Assembly (NCBI RefSeq): GCF_018986435.1
Contig: NZ_JAHMIN010000010.1
Location: 62,001 to 126,000, forward strand
Direction of reading: 5' to 3'
DNA: 64,000 nucleotides
Origin: Hahella sp. HN01
Lineage (GTDB): Bacteria; Pseudomonadota; Gammaproteobacteria; Pseudomonadales; Oleiphilaceae
Positions 53,363-60,868 of the stretch are shown one piece after another (the first letter of the stretch is position 1; each line of letters starts with the position of its first letter). Made by a program: the position numbers and the translations under genes. The notes below the pieces were generated by a model. That model was not told the DNA's origin. It did no database searches and was given only the letters and a program-made list of their open reading frames with translations.

Positions 53363-53572
53363 ATGAGTATGAAAGCACTGACAATGGCGGAAGTGTTCCT
53401 GATGACGGAAACCGCTCGGGAAGACCCCGCGAAGCAAGCCCGTACAGTGGACTATCGAATAGAAGAGGATGGAAGCATCGATTATCGCTACTACATCAAT
53501 CGGGCTCACGAGATGCGAGCGGAGTATGCGAATTCTTTAGTGCGTAAGCTGTGGAGGAAGCTGCGTGGTTGA
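53363..53572 (+). CDS. Small hypothetical protein
   Basis: This 69-aa charged protein (YRIEEDGSIDYRYYINRAHEMRAEYANSLVRKLWRKLRG) has a basic amphipathic C-terminal helix. ATG 53369 with AGAGG at 8-nt spacing may be the real start. Its position and divergence from a LysR gene suggest a regulated small gene. It overlaps the convergent gene by 36 bp. Family not recognised. Confidence 0.6.
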   Translation: MSMKALTMAEVFLMTETAREDPAKQARTVDYRIEEDGSIDYRYYINRAHEMRAEYANSLVRKLWRKLRG

Positions 53573-54007
53573 GCTGAGTTTCCAGTCTACGGGAACGTCT
53601 TCCATCGCCAGTCTGCCGTCTTTGTCGCTGGAATAGCGGATTTTGACAGCGCCGCCTTCCACGACAAAGCGGATCGGCCACTTAACGATTTTTCCTTCCT
53701 GACCGTACTCAACTGGCGATGAAGCCAGCGCTTTTTGCAAAGGTTGTCCGCAGGCGTCAAAGGACGCAGGGGGACTGAACAGAGAAATGCTTTCTATCCT
53801 GTCCGGCCAGCCGCTTACATGAAGATACAGCTCGTAGACGTTATCGCCGACTTTCTGGCTTTCCAGTAATTCGTAAATATTGCCGAACAGACACTCCTGC
53901 GAAGCCGCGTTACCGCGACTGTTAGCTTTGAAATACAAAGCGAGTCCCATCGCCGGCAATATTATCGCCAGCGCAGCAATTAATTTTGAATAGTTCGAAA
54001 TCCCCAT
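53537..54007 (-). CDS. Membrane-anchored hypothetical protein
   Basis: This is about 156 aa with one N-terminal transmembrane segment (LIAALAIILPAMGLALYF) and a periplasmic beta-rich domain (YELYLHVSGWPDRIESISLF, IRFVVEGGAVKIRYSSDKDG). The start is uncertain between ATG 54007 and GTG 54028, and neither has a good ribosome site. Function unknown. Confidence 0.58.
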   Translation of the reverse strand: MGISNYSKLIAALAIILPAMGLALYFKANSRGNAASQECLFGNIYELLESQKVGDNVYELYLHVSGWPDRIESISLFSPPASFDACGQPLQKALASSPVEYGQEGKIVKWPIRFVVEGGAVKIRYSSDKDGRLAMEDVPVDWKLSSTTQLPPQLTH

Positions 54008-54193
54008 GCCTTCATCATGCGCCTTCACCGACTAGCGCTCGTATGTTAGCAGAAAGAATTAGGATGAGGCGTTTCCTCCGCATTAAACTGGGTTAACCTT
54101 TGACGTAGTATTGAGCATGAGCTTTCGGCCTGATGGCCGCTCCTATGGCGCCTTACTGCTGGCGTATATTCTGTAGAGGTTTGACCTGGCGTT

Positions 54194-54487
54194 ATGGATT
54201 TATTGAGAGTGTTATTGTCGCTGGCGTTATTCGTCGGCGCGGTGATCGGCGTTGTAAGTCAGTTCACCCAGGGTTTTAATGGGTGGATACTGGCGGCATC
54301 CATCGCGGGATTTATCCTCGCTCATTATGTCTGGCCAAGTAAAAAGCATCGCCACAGCGATAGCGGCTGGCTGGACGCACTGGATTGGCTGGAGTTCATT
54401 ATCGACATCGGTTTTGAACTGGTCATTCTGCCTTTCCGTCTCATTCGCATGCTGTTTCGCGATGGCGATGCCGGCATCGATTTGTAG
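54194..54487 (+). CDS. Small two-helix membrane protein
   Basis: This 97-aa protein has two N-terminal hydrophobic helices (about 4-24 and 29-46), then a soluble segment with a third amphipathic stretch (FIIDIGFELVILPFRLIRMLF). Family not recognised. It lies 26 bp upstream of the sialidase-like gene and is probably co-transcribed with it. Confidence 0.62.
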   Translation: MDLLRVLLSLALFVGAVIGVVSQFTQGFNGWILAASIAGFILAHYVWPSKKHRHSDSGWLDALDWLEFIIDIGFELVILPFRLIRMLFRDGDAGIDL

Positions 54488-54513
54488 GAAAGCTTCACAA
54501 GAGGTGGTCGACC

Positions 54514-55461
54514 ATGCAGGAAGCCTTTGTTTTCGATGTTAACGATGGGAAGCAATATCATGCTGCGACCATTCAGGACGTAGAAGACGGCTTATTGCTC
54601 GCTTGCTTTGCGGGCCCTAGGGAAGGATCGCAGAAAACGGGGATTTGGGGAGCTGAGTACCGTGACGGACGCTGGCGCAATCAGCGCCTCCTGGTTGATC
54701 CCCTGCAGCCAAGCGGACGCCGCTACCCCCTATGGAATCCTGTTTTCTCAAGGTCTGGCGACGGTCGCATACTGTTGTACTATCAAGTGGGCCCGAGTCC
54801 TTCCCGCTGGTGGGGCGCCTATATCGAATCTGTGGATGAAGGCGCTACCTGGTCGCAGCCGCGATTGCTTGATAGCGGTAGAGTTGGGCCGGTGCGCGGG
54901 CGTCCAGTCATTTTGCCCTCCGGCGTCATGCTTATCCCAACCAGCACAGAAAATGAGGCGTGGCGAATCTGCTTTGAGCGCAGTGAAGACAGGGGAGAAA
55001 CCTGGAGCGCGCATGGGCCAAGGGCCTCGTCTTTGTCGGCGATTCAGCCCGTATTGCTGATTCATGGGCAGGCTATTCAGAGCCTTTGCCGTACGACGGA
55101 AGGCTTTCTGGGTGAATGCTGGTCGTTTGATGAAGGTGTAAGCTGGACTGATTTGCGCCTGACGCAAATACCTGCGCCGGACGCCGCCATTGATGTGGTG
55201 CGCGCCAACGACGGTCAGTTTCTACTGTTGCATAACTCCGGCGCGGCTGGTCGCGCTGTGCTGATCATGTCCGCCTCGACAGACGGCGAGCAATGGCGAC
55301 CTGTTCATGTGCTCGAAAACGGCGAGGGAGAATTCTCATACCCGTCTGCCTGCGTGACTCGCTGCGGCGATCTCCATATCGCTTATACATGGCGGCGCGA
55401 GACGATCAAACATGTGTCCTTCACCGCAGAGGAGTTGCGCGGCCTGCTGGACGCGGTTTGA
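54514..55461 (+). CDS. Sialidase-like six-bladed beta-propeller protein with Asp boxes
   Basis: This 315-aa protein carries clear Asp boxes (S-x-D-x-G-x-x-W): SVDEGATW (106-113), SEDRGETW (157-164), SFDEGVSW (204-211) and a degenerate STDGEQW (255-261). It matches the COG4692-type predicted neuraminidase group. R130 and R192 lie in segments that could supply arginines of a sialidase triad, but this is not certain. No signal peptide is present, so it would act in the cytoplasm, perhaps on imported glycans. AGAGGTGG precedes the ATG. The stop abuts the convergent COG0523 gene. Confidence 0.78.
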   Translation: MQEAFVFDVNDGKQYHAATIQDVEDGLLLACFAGPREGSQKTGIWGAEYRDGRWRNQRLLVDPLQPSGRRYPLWNPVFSRSGDGRILLYYQVGPSPSRWWGAYIESVDEGATWSQPRLLDSGRVGPVRGRPVILPSGVMLIPTSTENEAWRICFERSEDRGETWSAHGPRASSLSAIQPVLLIHGQAIQSLCRTTEGFLGECWSFDEGVSWTDLRLTQIPAPDAAIDVVRANDGQFLLLHNSGAAGRAVLIMSASTDGEQWRPVHVLENGEGEFSYPSACVTRCGDLHIAYTWRRETIKHVSFTAEELRGLLDAV

Positions 55462-56472
55462 TTAAGTCGTCGTCTCGCTGACCAGAATCTCTTTTAGAAG
55501 CTTTTCCAAGCTTTCTACCAGCAGAGGCTGACTGTCGATCACTTCGATACGGCTGTCCGGCGCTTCGGTGACGGTATAAACGGTAACGCCTCCGTTCTCC
55601 GCATTGATCACCGCTGCGCCTTCCGATGTGCGAAATACGCCTTTGCAGCGCTCTACATTCAGGGAGTAGACGAGATTCAGCACTTCTTTCATATCGAAAC
55701 GGTATTTGGGTGAGAAAACCCAGCCGCAACTGAAATAACCATCGCCGCGATTTTCCTTGCGTACGATATCCTCTTGAGGGGCGAGAGCAATGTCGATAAA
55801 TGGCAGCTTGCTTTCCGGCGACGCAGGAATGCTATAGTCGCTGGGGGTGGCGGAGCGCCCCAGCCAATCCGGGTTCACGCGACCATGATTGACCCAGCCA
55901 ATGGCGTCCTCATGCAAGTCGGGTCTGGCGGCCTTAACCCATTCATAAAACACCCGCTTATCTTCGTCTGAGCATAAGTCGGTTTTGTTGGCGATCAGGA
56001 TGTCGGCGACCAGAACCTGCTTCCTGAAATTCTCATTCTCGTTATAACGTGGGTCTGTGATCTTTCTTGGGTCCAGCAGGGTCAGGGTCGCTTGAATACT
56101 GACGATGTCCCGGTAGTGCTCGCCGTTAAGCGTCGCGATAATTTCATCGGGATGCCCAAGTCCGGTCGGTTCGATCAGCAAGCGGTCCGGCTTGCGCGCC
56201 AGCAGCATGTTCAGGCCAATTTGCATTGGCAGCCCGTTCACGCAACACATACAGCCGCCAGGGACTTCTTTCACCAGTGCGCCCTTGTTGGAAAGAATGG
56301 CGCCGTCTATGCCGACTTCACCGAACTCATTTACTAAAACCGCCCAGGTCTCGTTGGCGGGTTTTTGGTCCAGAAGGTGAAGAATGGCGGTGGTTTTTCC
56401 GGCTCCGAGAAAGCCGGTGATAATACTGGTGGGGATTCTGTTAGGCACTGCGTTCTGTTCTTTGGTTGGCAT
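55462..56472 (-). CDS. COG0523 (CobW/P47K) GTPase, probable zinc metallochaperone
   Basis: This 336-aa protein has Walker A GFLGAGKTT (20-28), the metal-binding CxCC motif (C74-M-C-C77, in GGCMCCVNG), a guanine-specificity motif ANKTD, and a C-terminal CobW_C domain. The family moves Zn, Co or Ni to target proteins using GTP. A near-consensus Zur palindrome 40 bp upstream argues for a zinc role (ZigA/YeiR/ZNG type) rather than cobalamin synthesis; no cob genes are near. Confidence 0.9.
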   Translation of the reverse strand: MPTKEQNAVPNRIPTSIITGFLGAGKTTAILHLLDQKPANETWAVLVNEFGEVGIDGAILSNKGALVKEVPGGCMCCVNGLPMQIGLNMLLARKPDRLLIEPTGLGHPDEIIATLNGEHYRDIVSIQATLTLLDPRKITDPRYNENENFRKQVLVADILIANKTDLCSDEDKRVFYEWVKAARPDLHEDAIGWVNHGRVNPDWLGRSATPSDYSIPASPESKLPFIDIALAPQEDIVRKENRGDGYFSCGWVFSPKYRFDMKEVLNLVYSLNVERCKGVFRTSEGAAVINAENGGVTVYTVTEAPDSRIEVIDSQPLLVESLEKLLKEILVSETTT

Positions 56473-56511
56473 TATGCGAGTCCCTTTGCGTCGTCGGTCC
56501 GTGGAAACGGG

Positions 56512-56526
56512 TGTTATGTTATAACA
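56512..56526. promoter_or_regulatory. Zur box upstream of the COG0523 GTPase
   Basis: TGTTATGTTATAACA is a perfect inverted repeat (TGTTAT-N3-ATAACA). It differs at one position from the gammaproteobacterial Zur core TGTTATA-N-TATAACA. It sits 40 bp before the start codon, where a repressor would block the promoter. Confidence 0.75.
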
Positions 56527-56582
56527 AGTCTTTCCCTTGGACCAGACGCAATGAACTTACAATGGCTCCGTTCGAGGAAGCT

Positions 56583-57569
56583 CTACAGCTCTCCGGGAGT
56601 GGCGCCGAAGGCGCGCTTAAACGCGGTGACGAAATTGGAAGGATGGCGATAACCGGCTCTGTAAGCGGCTTCGCCAATGCTAAGTTCTTTTTTCAACAAT
56701 GCATCGCGGGCCGCCTCCAGTTTTCGTTGGCGCACGTATTCGAATACGGTGCGTCCGTAAGCGAGCTTGAAGCGACGCTGTAAGGTGCTGACGCTCATGC
56801 CCACGGCGGCGGCGGTCTCTTCCAGCGAATCAATAGTCTCCAGATGCGCCTCAATAAACTCCCTGGCGGTTGCAATGCGGCGGCTTTCCTGGGGCTTCAG
56901 GGCGTCAGCGGTTTCTGCGCGGGGCTTGCTGATATGCTTCGGCAGCATCAACATGCCGTCGCTGAGTAGTTCCATAGCGCGGCTTTCAATATAAAGGCTC
57001 AAGAGTAGACGATTCAGGGGAGGGGGATTGAGAATCTGCTCCGCCAGTCCAATCAAGCGGGCGGACGCTGGCCATTTTGCGAACGTCACCTCCTCTCCAA
57101 ACAGTTCCTCCAGATCAAGAGCCGTGCCGCCTTCCTCCAGACTGCGACATTCCAGCCATTCGCGACTGACGGAGATATTCACCTTGGTGAGGCAGCGATT
57201 GGCGCGCAGTCTGCGGTGGAAGGTTTGCTGGTTGGGAATGCATAAGGCGAAACATTCCGGACCTGCGCCCCCGGCTTCAAAGCTGGCGTCGCCCAAAGCG
57301 AAATCCAGCTTGCCCCTGAGTATGACCGATAAGGTCAGTTTAGCCGGTAGCTCCATGCTGGTGGACAGCGTTTGCAGCTCTTTGAGGTCACTAAGGTGCA
57401 CGGAAAGACCGGACGGATAACTGGTCAGCGCGAAGCGTCCTTCCATGATGGCGTCTTTACGATGGGACTCTGAATACTCGACCTGCTGCCGGTAGCCGGC
57501 GTCGTTTGCCAGTCTGATCAGCTCGTCCGCGTTAATGCGCGGGGCGGTTGACTGAGCCGCGTTTGCCAT
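56583..57569 (-). CDS. AraC-family regulator (PchR-like) of the iron-uptake locus
   Basis: This 328-aa protein starts at ATG 57569, with GAGG at 9-nt spacing (upstream ATGs in frame at 57584 and 57611 lack better sites). The N-terminal sensor domain is followed by a C-terminal double HTH (VGMSVSTLQRRFKLAYGRTVFEYVRQRKLE and AAYRAGYRHPSNFVTAFKRAFGATPG). It resembles PchR/YbtA-type regulators that sense imported siderophore and activate the receptor gene. It is divergent from the TonB receptor gene across a Fur box. Confidence 0.87.
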   Translation of the reverse strand: MANAAQSTAPRINADELIRLANDAGYRQQVEYSESHRKDAIMEGRFALTSYPSGLSVHLSDLKELQTLSTSMELPAKLTLSVILRGKLDFALGDASFEAGGAGPECFALCIPNQQTFHRRLRANRCLTKVNISVSREWLECRSLEEGGTALDLEELFGEEVTFAKWPASARLIGLAEQILNPPPLNRLLLSLYIESRAMELLSDGMLMLPKHISKPRAETADALKPQESRRIATAREFIEAHLETIDSLEETAAAVGMSVSTLQRRFKLAYGRTVFEYVRQRKLEAARDALLKKELSIGEAAYRAGYRHPSNFVTAFKRAFGATPGEL

Positions 57570-57638
57570 TTGGCGATACCTCATAACGTTTCGACGATTT
57601 TGCATAAGCATTGAGCCTTAATCGCAGCTCATGTTAAC

Positions 57639-57666
57639 GATAATATAATTGATAATAATTCTCATT
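57639..57666. promoter_or_regulatory. Fur box in the AraC/TonB-receptor divergent region
   Basis: GATAATATAATTGATAATAATT followed by CTCATT contains repeated GATAAT units matching the Fur consensus (three overlapping hexamers). It lies 100 bp upstream of the receptor start, so iron repression is expected, probably on both divergent genes. Confidence 0.8.
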
Positions 57667-57765
57667 AATATATCCCGGCGTCTAATGATCGCATCTGGAC
57701 GGCTTTTTGTCGTCTGGGGCGTTATTGCGCGTCGATCCGGCTGGTTCTTAATTAGAGGTATTGAA

Positions 57766-59805
57766 ATGTCCTTTCATGTTGTCCGAAGGTTAGCGCGTTC
57801 CGCCCAAGTTCCTTTTCCTCCCGCCAAGCTGCCGCTTGCATTGCGCTGTGCGTCTTTGGCTGTCGCCCTGGCGCCAGTGGCTGGCGTAGCTCAGGCGGAG
57901 GAGAGCACCAATCTGGCGCCGGTGACAGTTTGGGGGACGGAGGTATCCAGCTCGTCCGTGTATCTGGGTGAAGAAGACATTTCCATCAAACAGGCGGACC
58001 ACCTCAGCGACCTGTTACGAGACCAGCCCGGCGTAGAAGTAGGCGGCACTCACTCCGTCAACCAGCGCATCAACATTCGCGGCCTGGACGACACTGACCT
58101 GGACATCCGTATCGACGGCGCCAGCCAAAGCAATTTCATGTACCACCACATGGGCAATCTGCTGATCAACGCAGATATTTTGAAGGCGGTGGATATTCAG
58201 GTGGGGGCTAACTCCATCGTTCACGGAGGATTAGGCGGCGGCGTCAAATTTGAAACCAAAGATGCGAAAGACCTGTTGAAGCCAGGCCACGACTTCGGCG
58301 GCAGAGTCTCTTTCTCACATTTCACCAATGACGCCACACAGGGTTCTCTGACCGGTTACGGAAAATTGGGCGACAGCTTTGACTTCCTGGCCTATATGCT
58401 GGTGAACGACAGAGACAATCCGAAAGATGGCGATGGCGTGGAAAACGTCGGCAATGACGGCAAAATCAAAGACCACCTGATCAAGCTGGGTTATGACATC
58501 GGAGAGTATGATCGTCTGGAGTTCGGCTATGGCGCATATCGGGACGAGGGCGATTACACCTACCGTCCGGATATGGGACCGGCCACAAACACCAATATTC
58601 CTGGTAGCTCATTGCCCTATCCAACGGAATATAACCGTGACACTTACACTCTGAACTACGACATGGATCGCGGCGATATGCTGAATTTGCGTCTGAGTCT
58701 GTCTCACAATGTACTGGACTTAAGGCGGGATGAATCCATCGTATCCGGCGGCATCATTGAAGGCGAGGCGATCAACTCAGGGGCGAACGCTACAGCGCAG
58801 ACGTTGACCGAAGCGTTCGGTCTGGAGCACTTGTTCACCTATGGCTCCGATATCCTGCGTCAACAGGGTATTTCCAATAAAGATGGGGAACAGTTGACTA
58901 AAGAGAAGGCGCTGAATATTGCTGTGTTTGCGGAAGATCGCGCCACTTTCGATAGCGGCCTCGCTATTACGCCTGGCGTCAGAGTAGATCGTTATAACCT
59001 TGATTCCGTGAATGCGGATAAAACTTACACGGAAGTGTCTGGCGCGCTGGCTGTAGAAATGCCTGTAACGGATGCGTTAAGTATTCGCGCCTCCACGACT
59101 CAGACGTTTAAAGGGCCTGAGTTGTCTGAGATCTTCAATAACGCAGGTGGAGTAAAAACGCCTAATCCAGACATTAGACCTGAAGACGGTCATAACGAAG
59201 AGTTTGGCGTTAACTATTTCAAGCCTGACGTATGGGGGGCTAAGTCTATCGCCGGTGGCGTGACTTTATACCGCACTAAGATCCATGATGTGATTCAGGC
59301 GTCTGAAACTGTCGACATGGATGAAAATGTGGGAACCGCCGTTATCGATGGTTATGAAGCCAGCTTTAAGTATTCATTGACGGACCTCTCCTTGATGCTG
59401 ACCTATGCCTCCATGGACTCGGAAGTGCGTCGTCATGATGGTTCAACTACGCCGCTGGATCGAGAAGTTGGAGACACAATAGGCGTTATCGTAACTTACT
59501 ATGTACCTCGTGCTGATTTGACGTTTGACTGGAACGCGCAATTCGTATCCGAGGAAGACAACGTAGCTGAAGGCTCAGAAAATAAAGACGGCTACCAAGT
59601 ACATAATGTGTCCATGCAATGGCTGCCGAAAGGACAGCTTGATGGTGTGGCGGTGACCTTTGGTATTGAAAACCTGTTTGATGAGCTATACACCGCTCAC
59701 GCTTCACGCACTGGCAGAACCAATCACCCTGTCTTTGGCGAATTGCTGTTGAACGACTACGAGCCAGGCCGTAACTACAAATTGACGCTGGCGTATTCGT
59801 TCTAA
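57766..59805 (+). CDS. TonB-dependent outer-membrane receptor, iron-regulated
   Basis: This is 679 aa from ATG 57766, with AGAGG at 7-nt spacing; the frame is open to 57649, but the region upstream is the Fur-box promoter. An extended signal peptide (to about residue 45, VAGVAQA) is followed by a TonB-box-like TNLAPVTVWGT segment, the plug domain (about 60-165; GVEVGGTHSVNQRINIRGLDD) and a 22-strand barrel ending in aromatic F (LAYSF). The NLFDELYTAHASRTGR motif near the end is typical of siderophore/heme receptors. Ligand unknown. A DUF2218-like gene follows. Confidence 0.88.
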   Translation: MSFHVVRRLARSAQVPFPPAKLPLALRCASLAVALAPVAGVAQAEESTNLAPVTVWGTEVSSSSVYLGEEDISIKQADHLSDLLRDQPGVEVGGTHSVNQRINIRGLDDTDLDIRIDGASQSNFMYHHMGNLLINADILKAVDIQVGANSIVHGGLGGGVKFETKDAKDLLKPGHDFGGRVSFSHFTNDATQGSLTGYGKLGDSFDFLAYMLVNDRDNPKDGDGVENVGNDGKIKDHLIKLGYDIGEYDRLEFGYGAYRDEGDYTYRPDMGPATNTNIPGSSLPYPTEYNRDTYTLNYDMDRGDMLNLRLSLSHNVLDLRRDESIVSGGIIEGEAINSGANATAQTLTEAFGLEHLFTYGSDILRQQGISNKDGEQLTKEKALNIAVFAEDRATFDSGLAITPGVRVDRYNLDSVNADKTYTEVSGALAVEMPVTDALSIRASTTQTFKGPELSEIFNNAGGVKTPNPDIRPEDGHNEEFGVNYFKPDVWGAKSIAGGVTLYRTKIHDVIQASETVDMDENVGTAVIDGYEASFKYSLTDLSLMLTYASMDSEVRRHDGSTTPLDREVGDTIGVIVTYYVPRADLTFDWNAQFVSEEDNVAEGSENKDGYQVHNVSMQWLPKGQLDGVAVTFGIENLFDELYTAHASRTGRTNHPVFGELLLNDYEPGRNYKLTLAYSF

Positions 59806-59929
59806 TGCTTGTGTAACAAGGACGCTTGTCAGTGATTCCGGCCTCGGATAGTTTGCGATGAATTTTGGAAACTAAGCCCGGGGCCGTTGGCTCTCTGCAT
59901 AGAGGCCTTAACATAAAAAGGAAACACCA

Positions 59930-60217
59930 ATGCTTAAATCTGTCGCGACAGTACCTACAGACTCTGCGAGCCTGTACCTCAACAAACTGTGCAAACACTT
60001 TCGCCATAAAGTGCCGGCGGAATGGGATGATCATGAAGGTCGGGTGCAGTTCAAGCCCGGTACTTGCGTGATGAAAGCCGATCAGGCGACGCTGGAAATG
60101 GTTTGCGAGGCGGAGAACGAGGAAGCGCTTGGCGTGGTTCAATATATTCTGGACGATCACCTGGTTCGCTTCGCACGCAAGGAAGAGATCCAGATTAACT
60201 GGCGTCGCGTCGATTAA
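59930..60217 (+). CDS. DUF2218-family small protein
   Basis: This 95-aa cytoplasmic protein has YLNKLCKHFRHKVPAEWDD, then EGRVQF and a C-terminal DDHLVRFARKEEIQINW stretch, all typical of DUF2218. The family is often encoded next to iron-siderophore genes, and this one lies 124 bp after the TonB receptor. Its biochemical role is not known. AGGA precedes the ATG. Confidence 0.82.
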   Translation: MLKSVATVPTDSASLYLNKLCKHFRHKVPAEWDDHEGRVQFKPGTCVMKADQATLEMVCEAENEEALGVVQYILDDHLVRFARKEEIQINWRRVD

Positions 60218-60371
60218 ACCGTCAACTGTCTTAGCTGTATTACGCGTTCGTCCGACGTCTTCCGGGCGGCGCGTTTTTTCGTTTGTGGCGACGTGTTTTT
60301 AGCGCAGGCGCAAGACGTCGCCAAGACGTGATGGCGGAAAAGCGTGGCGAATAAAAAAATGGTGAATAGAT

Positions 60372-60398
60372 AAAAAAGGAGCAACAGGGCGTTGCTCC
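60372..60398 (-). terminator. Intrinsic terminator of trxA
   Basis: Perfect stem GGAGCAAC/GTTGCTCC with a 5-nt loop, followed on the minus strand by a run of six T. It lies 12 bp beyond the trxA stop. Confidence 0.88.
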
Positions 60399-60409
60399 AA
60401 GAGGGGGTA

Positions 60410-60736
60410 CTAAATCGCTTGCGCAACAAAGTTCTTTAACTGCGCCATACCCACGGCGCCGCTGTGGTTGGCTACGGCCTTGCCATCCTTGAAGACAATC
60501 AGAGTCGGAATGCTGCGAATGCCCATCGCGCTGGCGATCGCCTGATTGTCATCCACATTGACTTTGACGACCTGAATATCGTCCGCCATCTCTTCCGCTA
60601 ACTCGTCCAGCACTGGCGCAATCGCCCGGCATGGCCCGCACCATTCAGCCCAAAAATCCACTAATACAGGCTTGTCTGAATTGATGACGGCGTCTTTAAA
60701 ATCTGCATCTGAAATGTGCTTTACGAATGCGCTCAT
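60410..60736 (-). CDS. trxA: Thioredoxin
   Basis: This 108-aa cytoplasmic disulfide reductase has the active site WCGPC, the cis-proline IPTL, and the full thioredoxin fold length. Electrons come from thioredoxin reductase, encoded elsewhere. It is a single gene with its own terminator. It is unrelated in position to the CnoX-type thioredoxin-TPR gene at the left edge. Confidence 0.95.
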   Translation of the reverse strand: MSAFVKHISDADFKDAVINSDKPVLVDFWAEWCGPCRAIAPVLDELAEEMADDIQVVKVNVDDNQAIASAMGIRSIPTLIVFKDGKAVANHSGAVGMAQLKNFVAQAI

Positions 60737-60868
60737 GGCTCACCTCGAATCTGAAATTGTGTAACTGAGGCAATAATGGGGGTGAAACGCAAACAGGACT
60801 AATTGACCTTTTATATGGCGCTGATTAGTAAAGGTGATGATGGCTTGGGTTGGGGGCAGGGCGCTTGC

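Noticed and set aside
60214-60429. 71-codon minus-strand frame between the DUF2218-like gene and trxA
   Set aside because: It contains the trxA terminator hairpin and starts inside trxA. It has a hydrophobic stretch but no translation signals.
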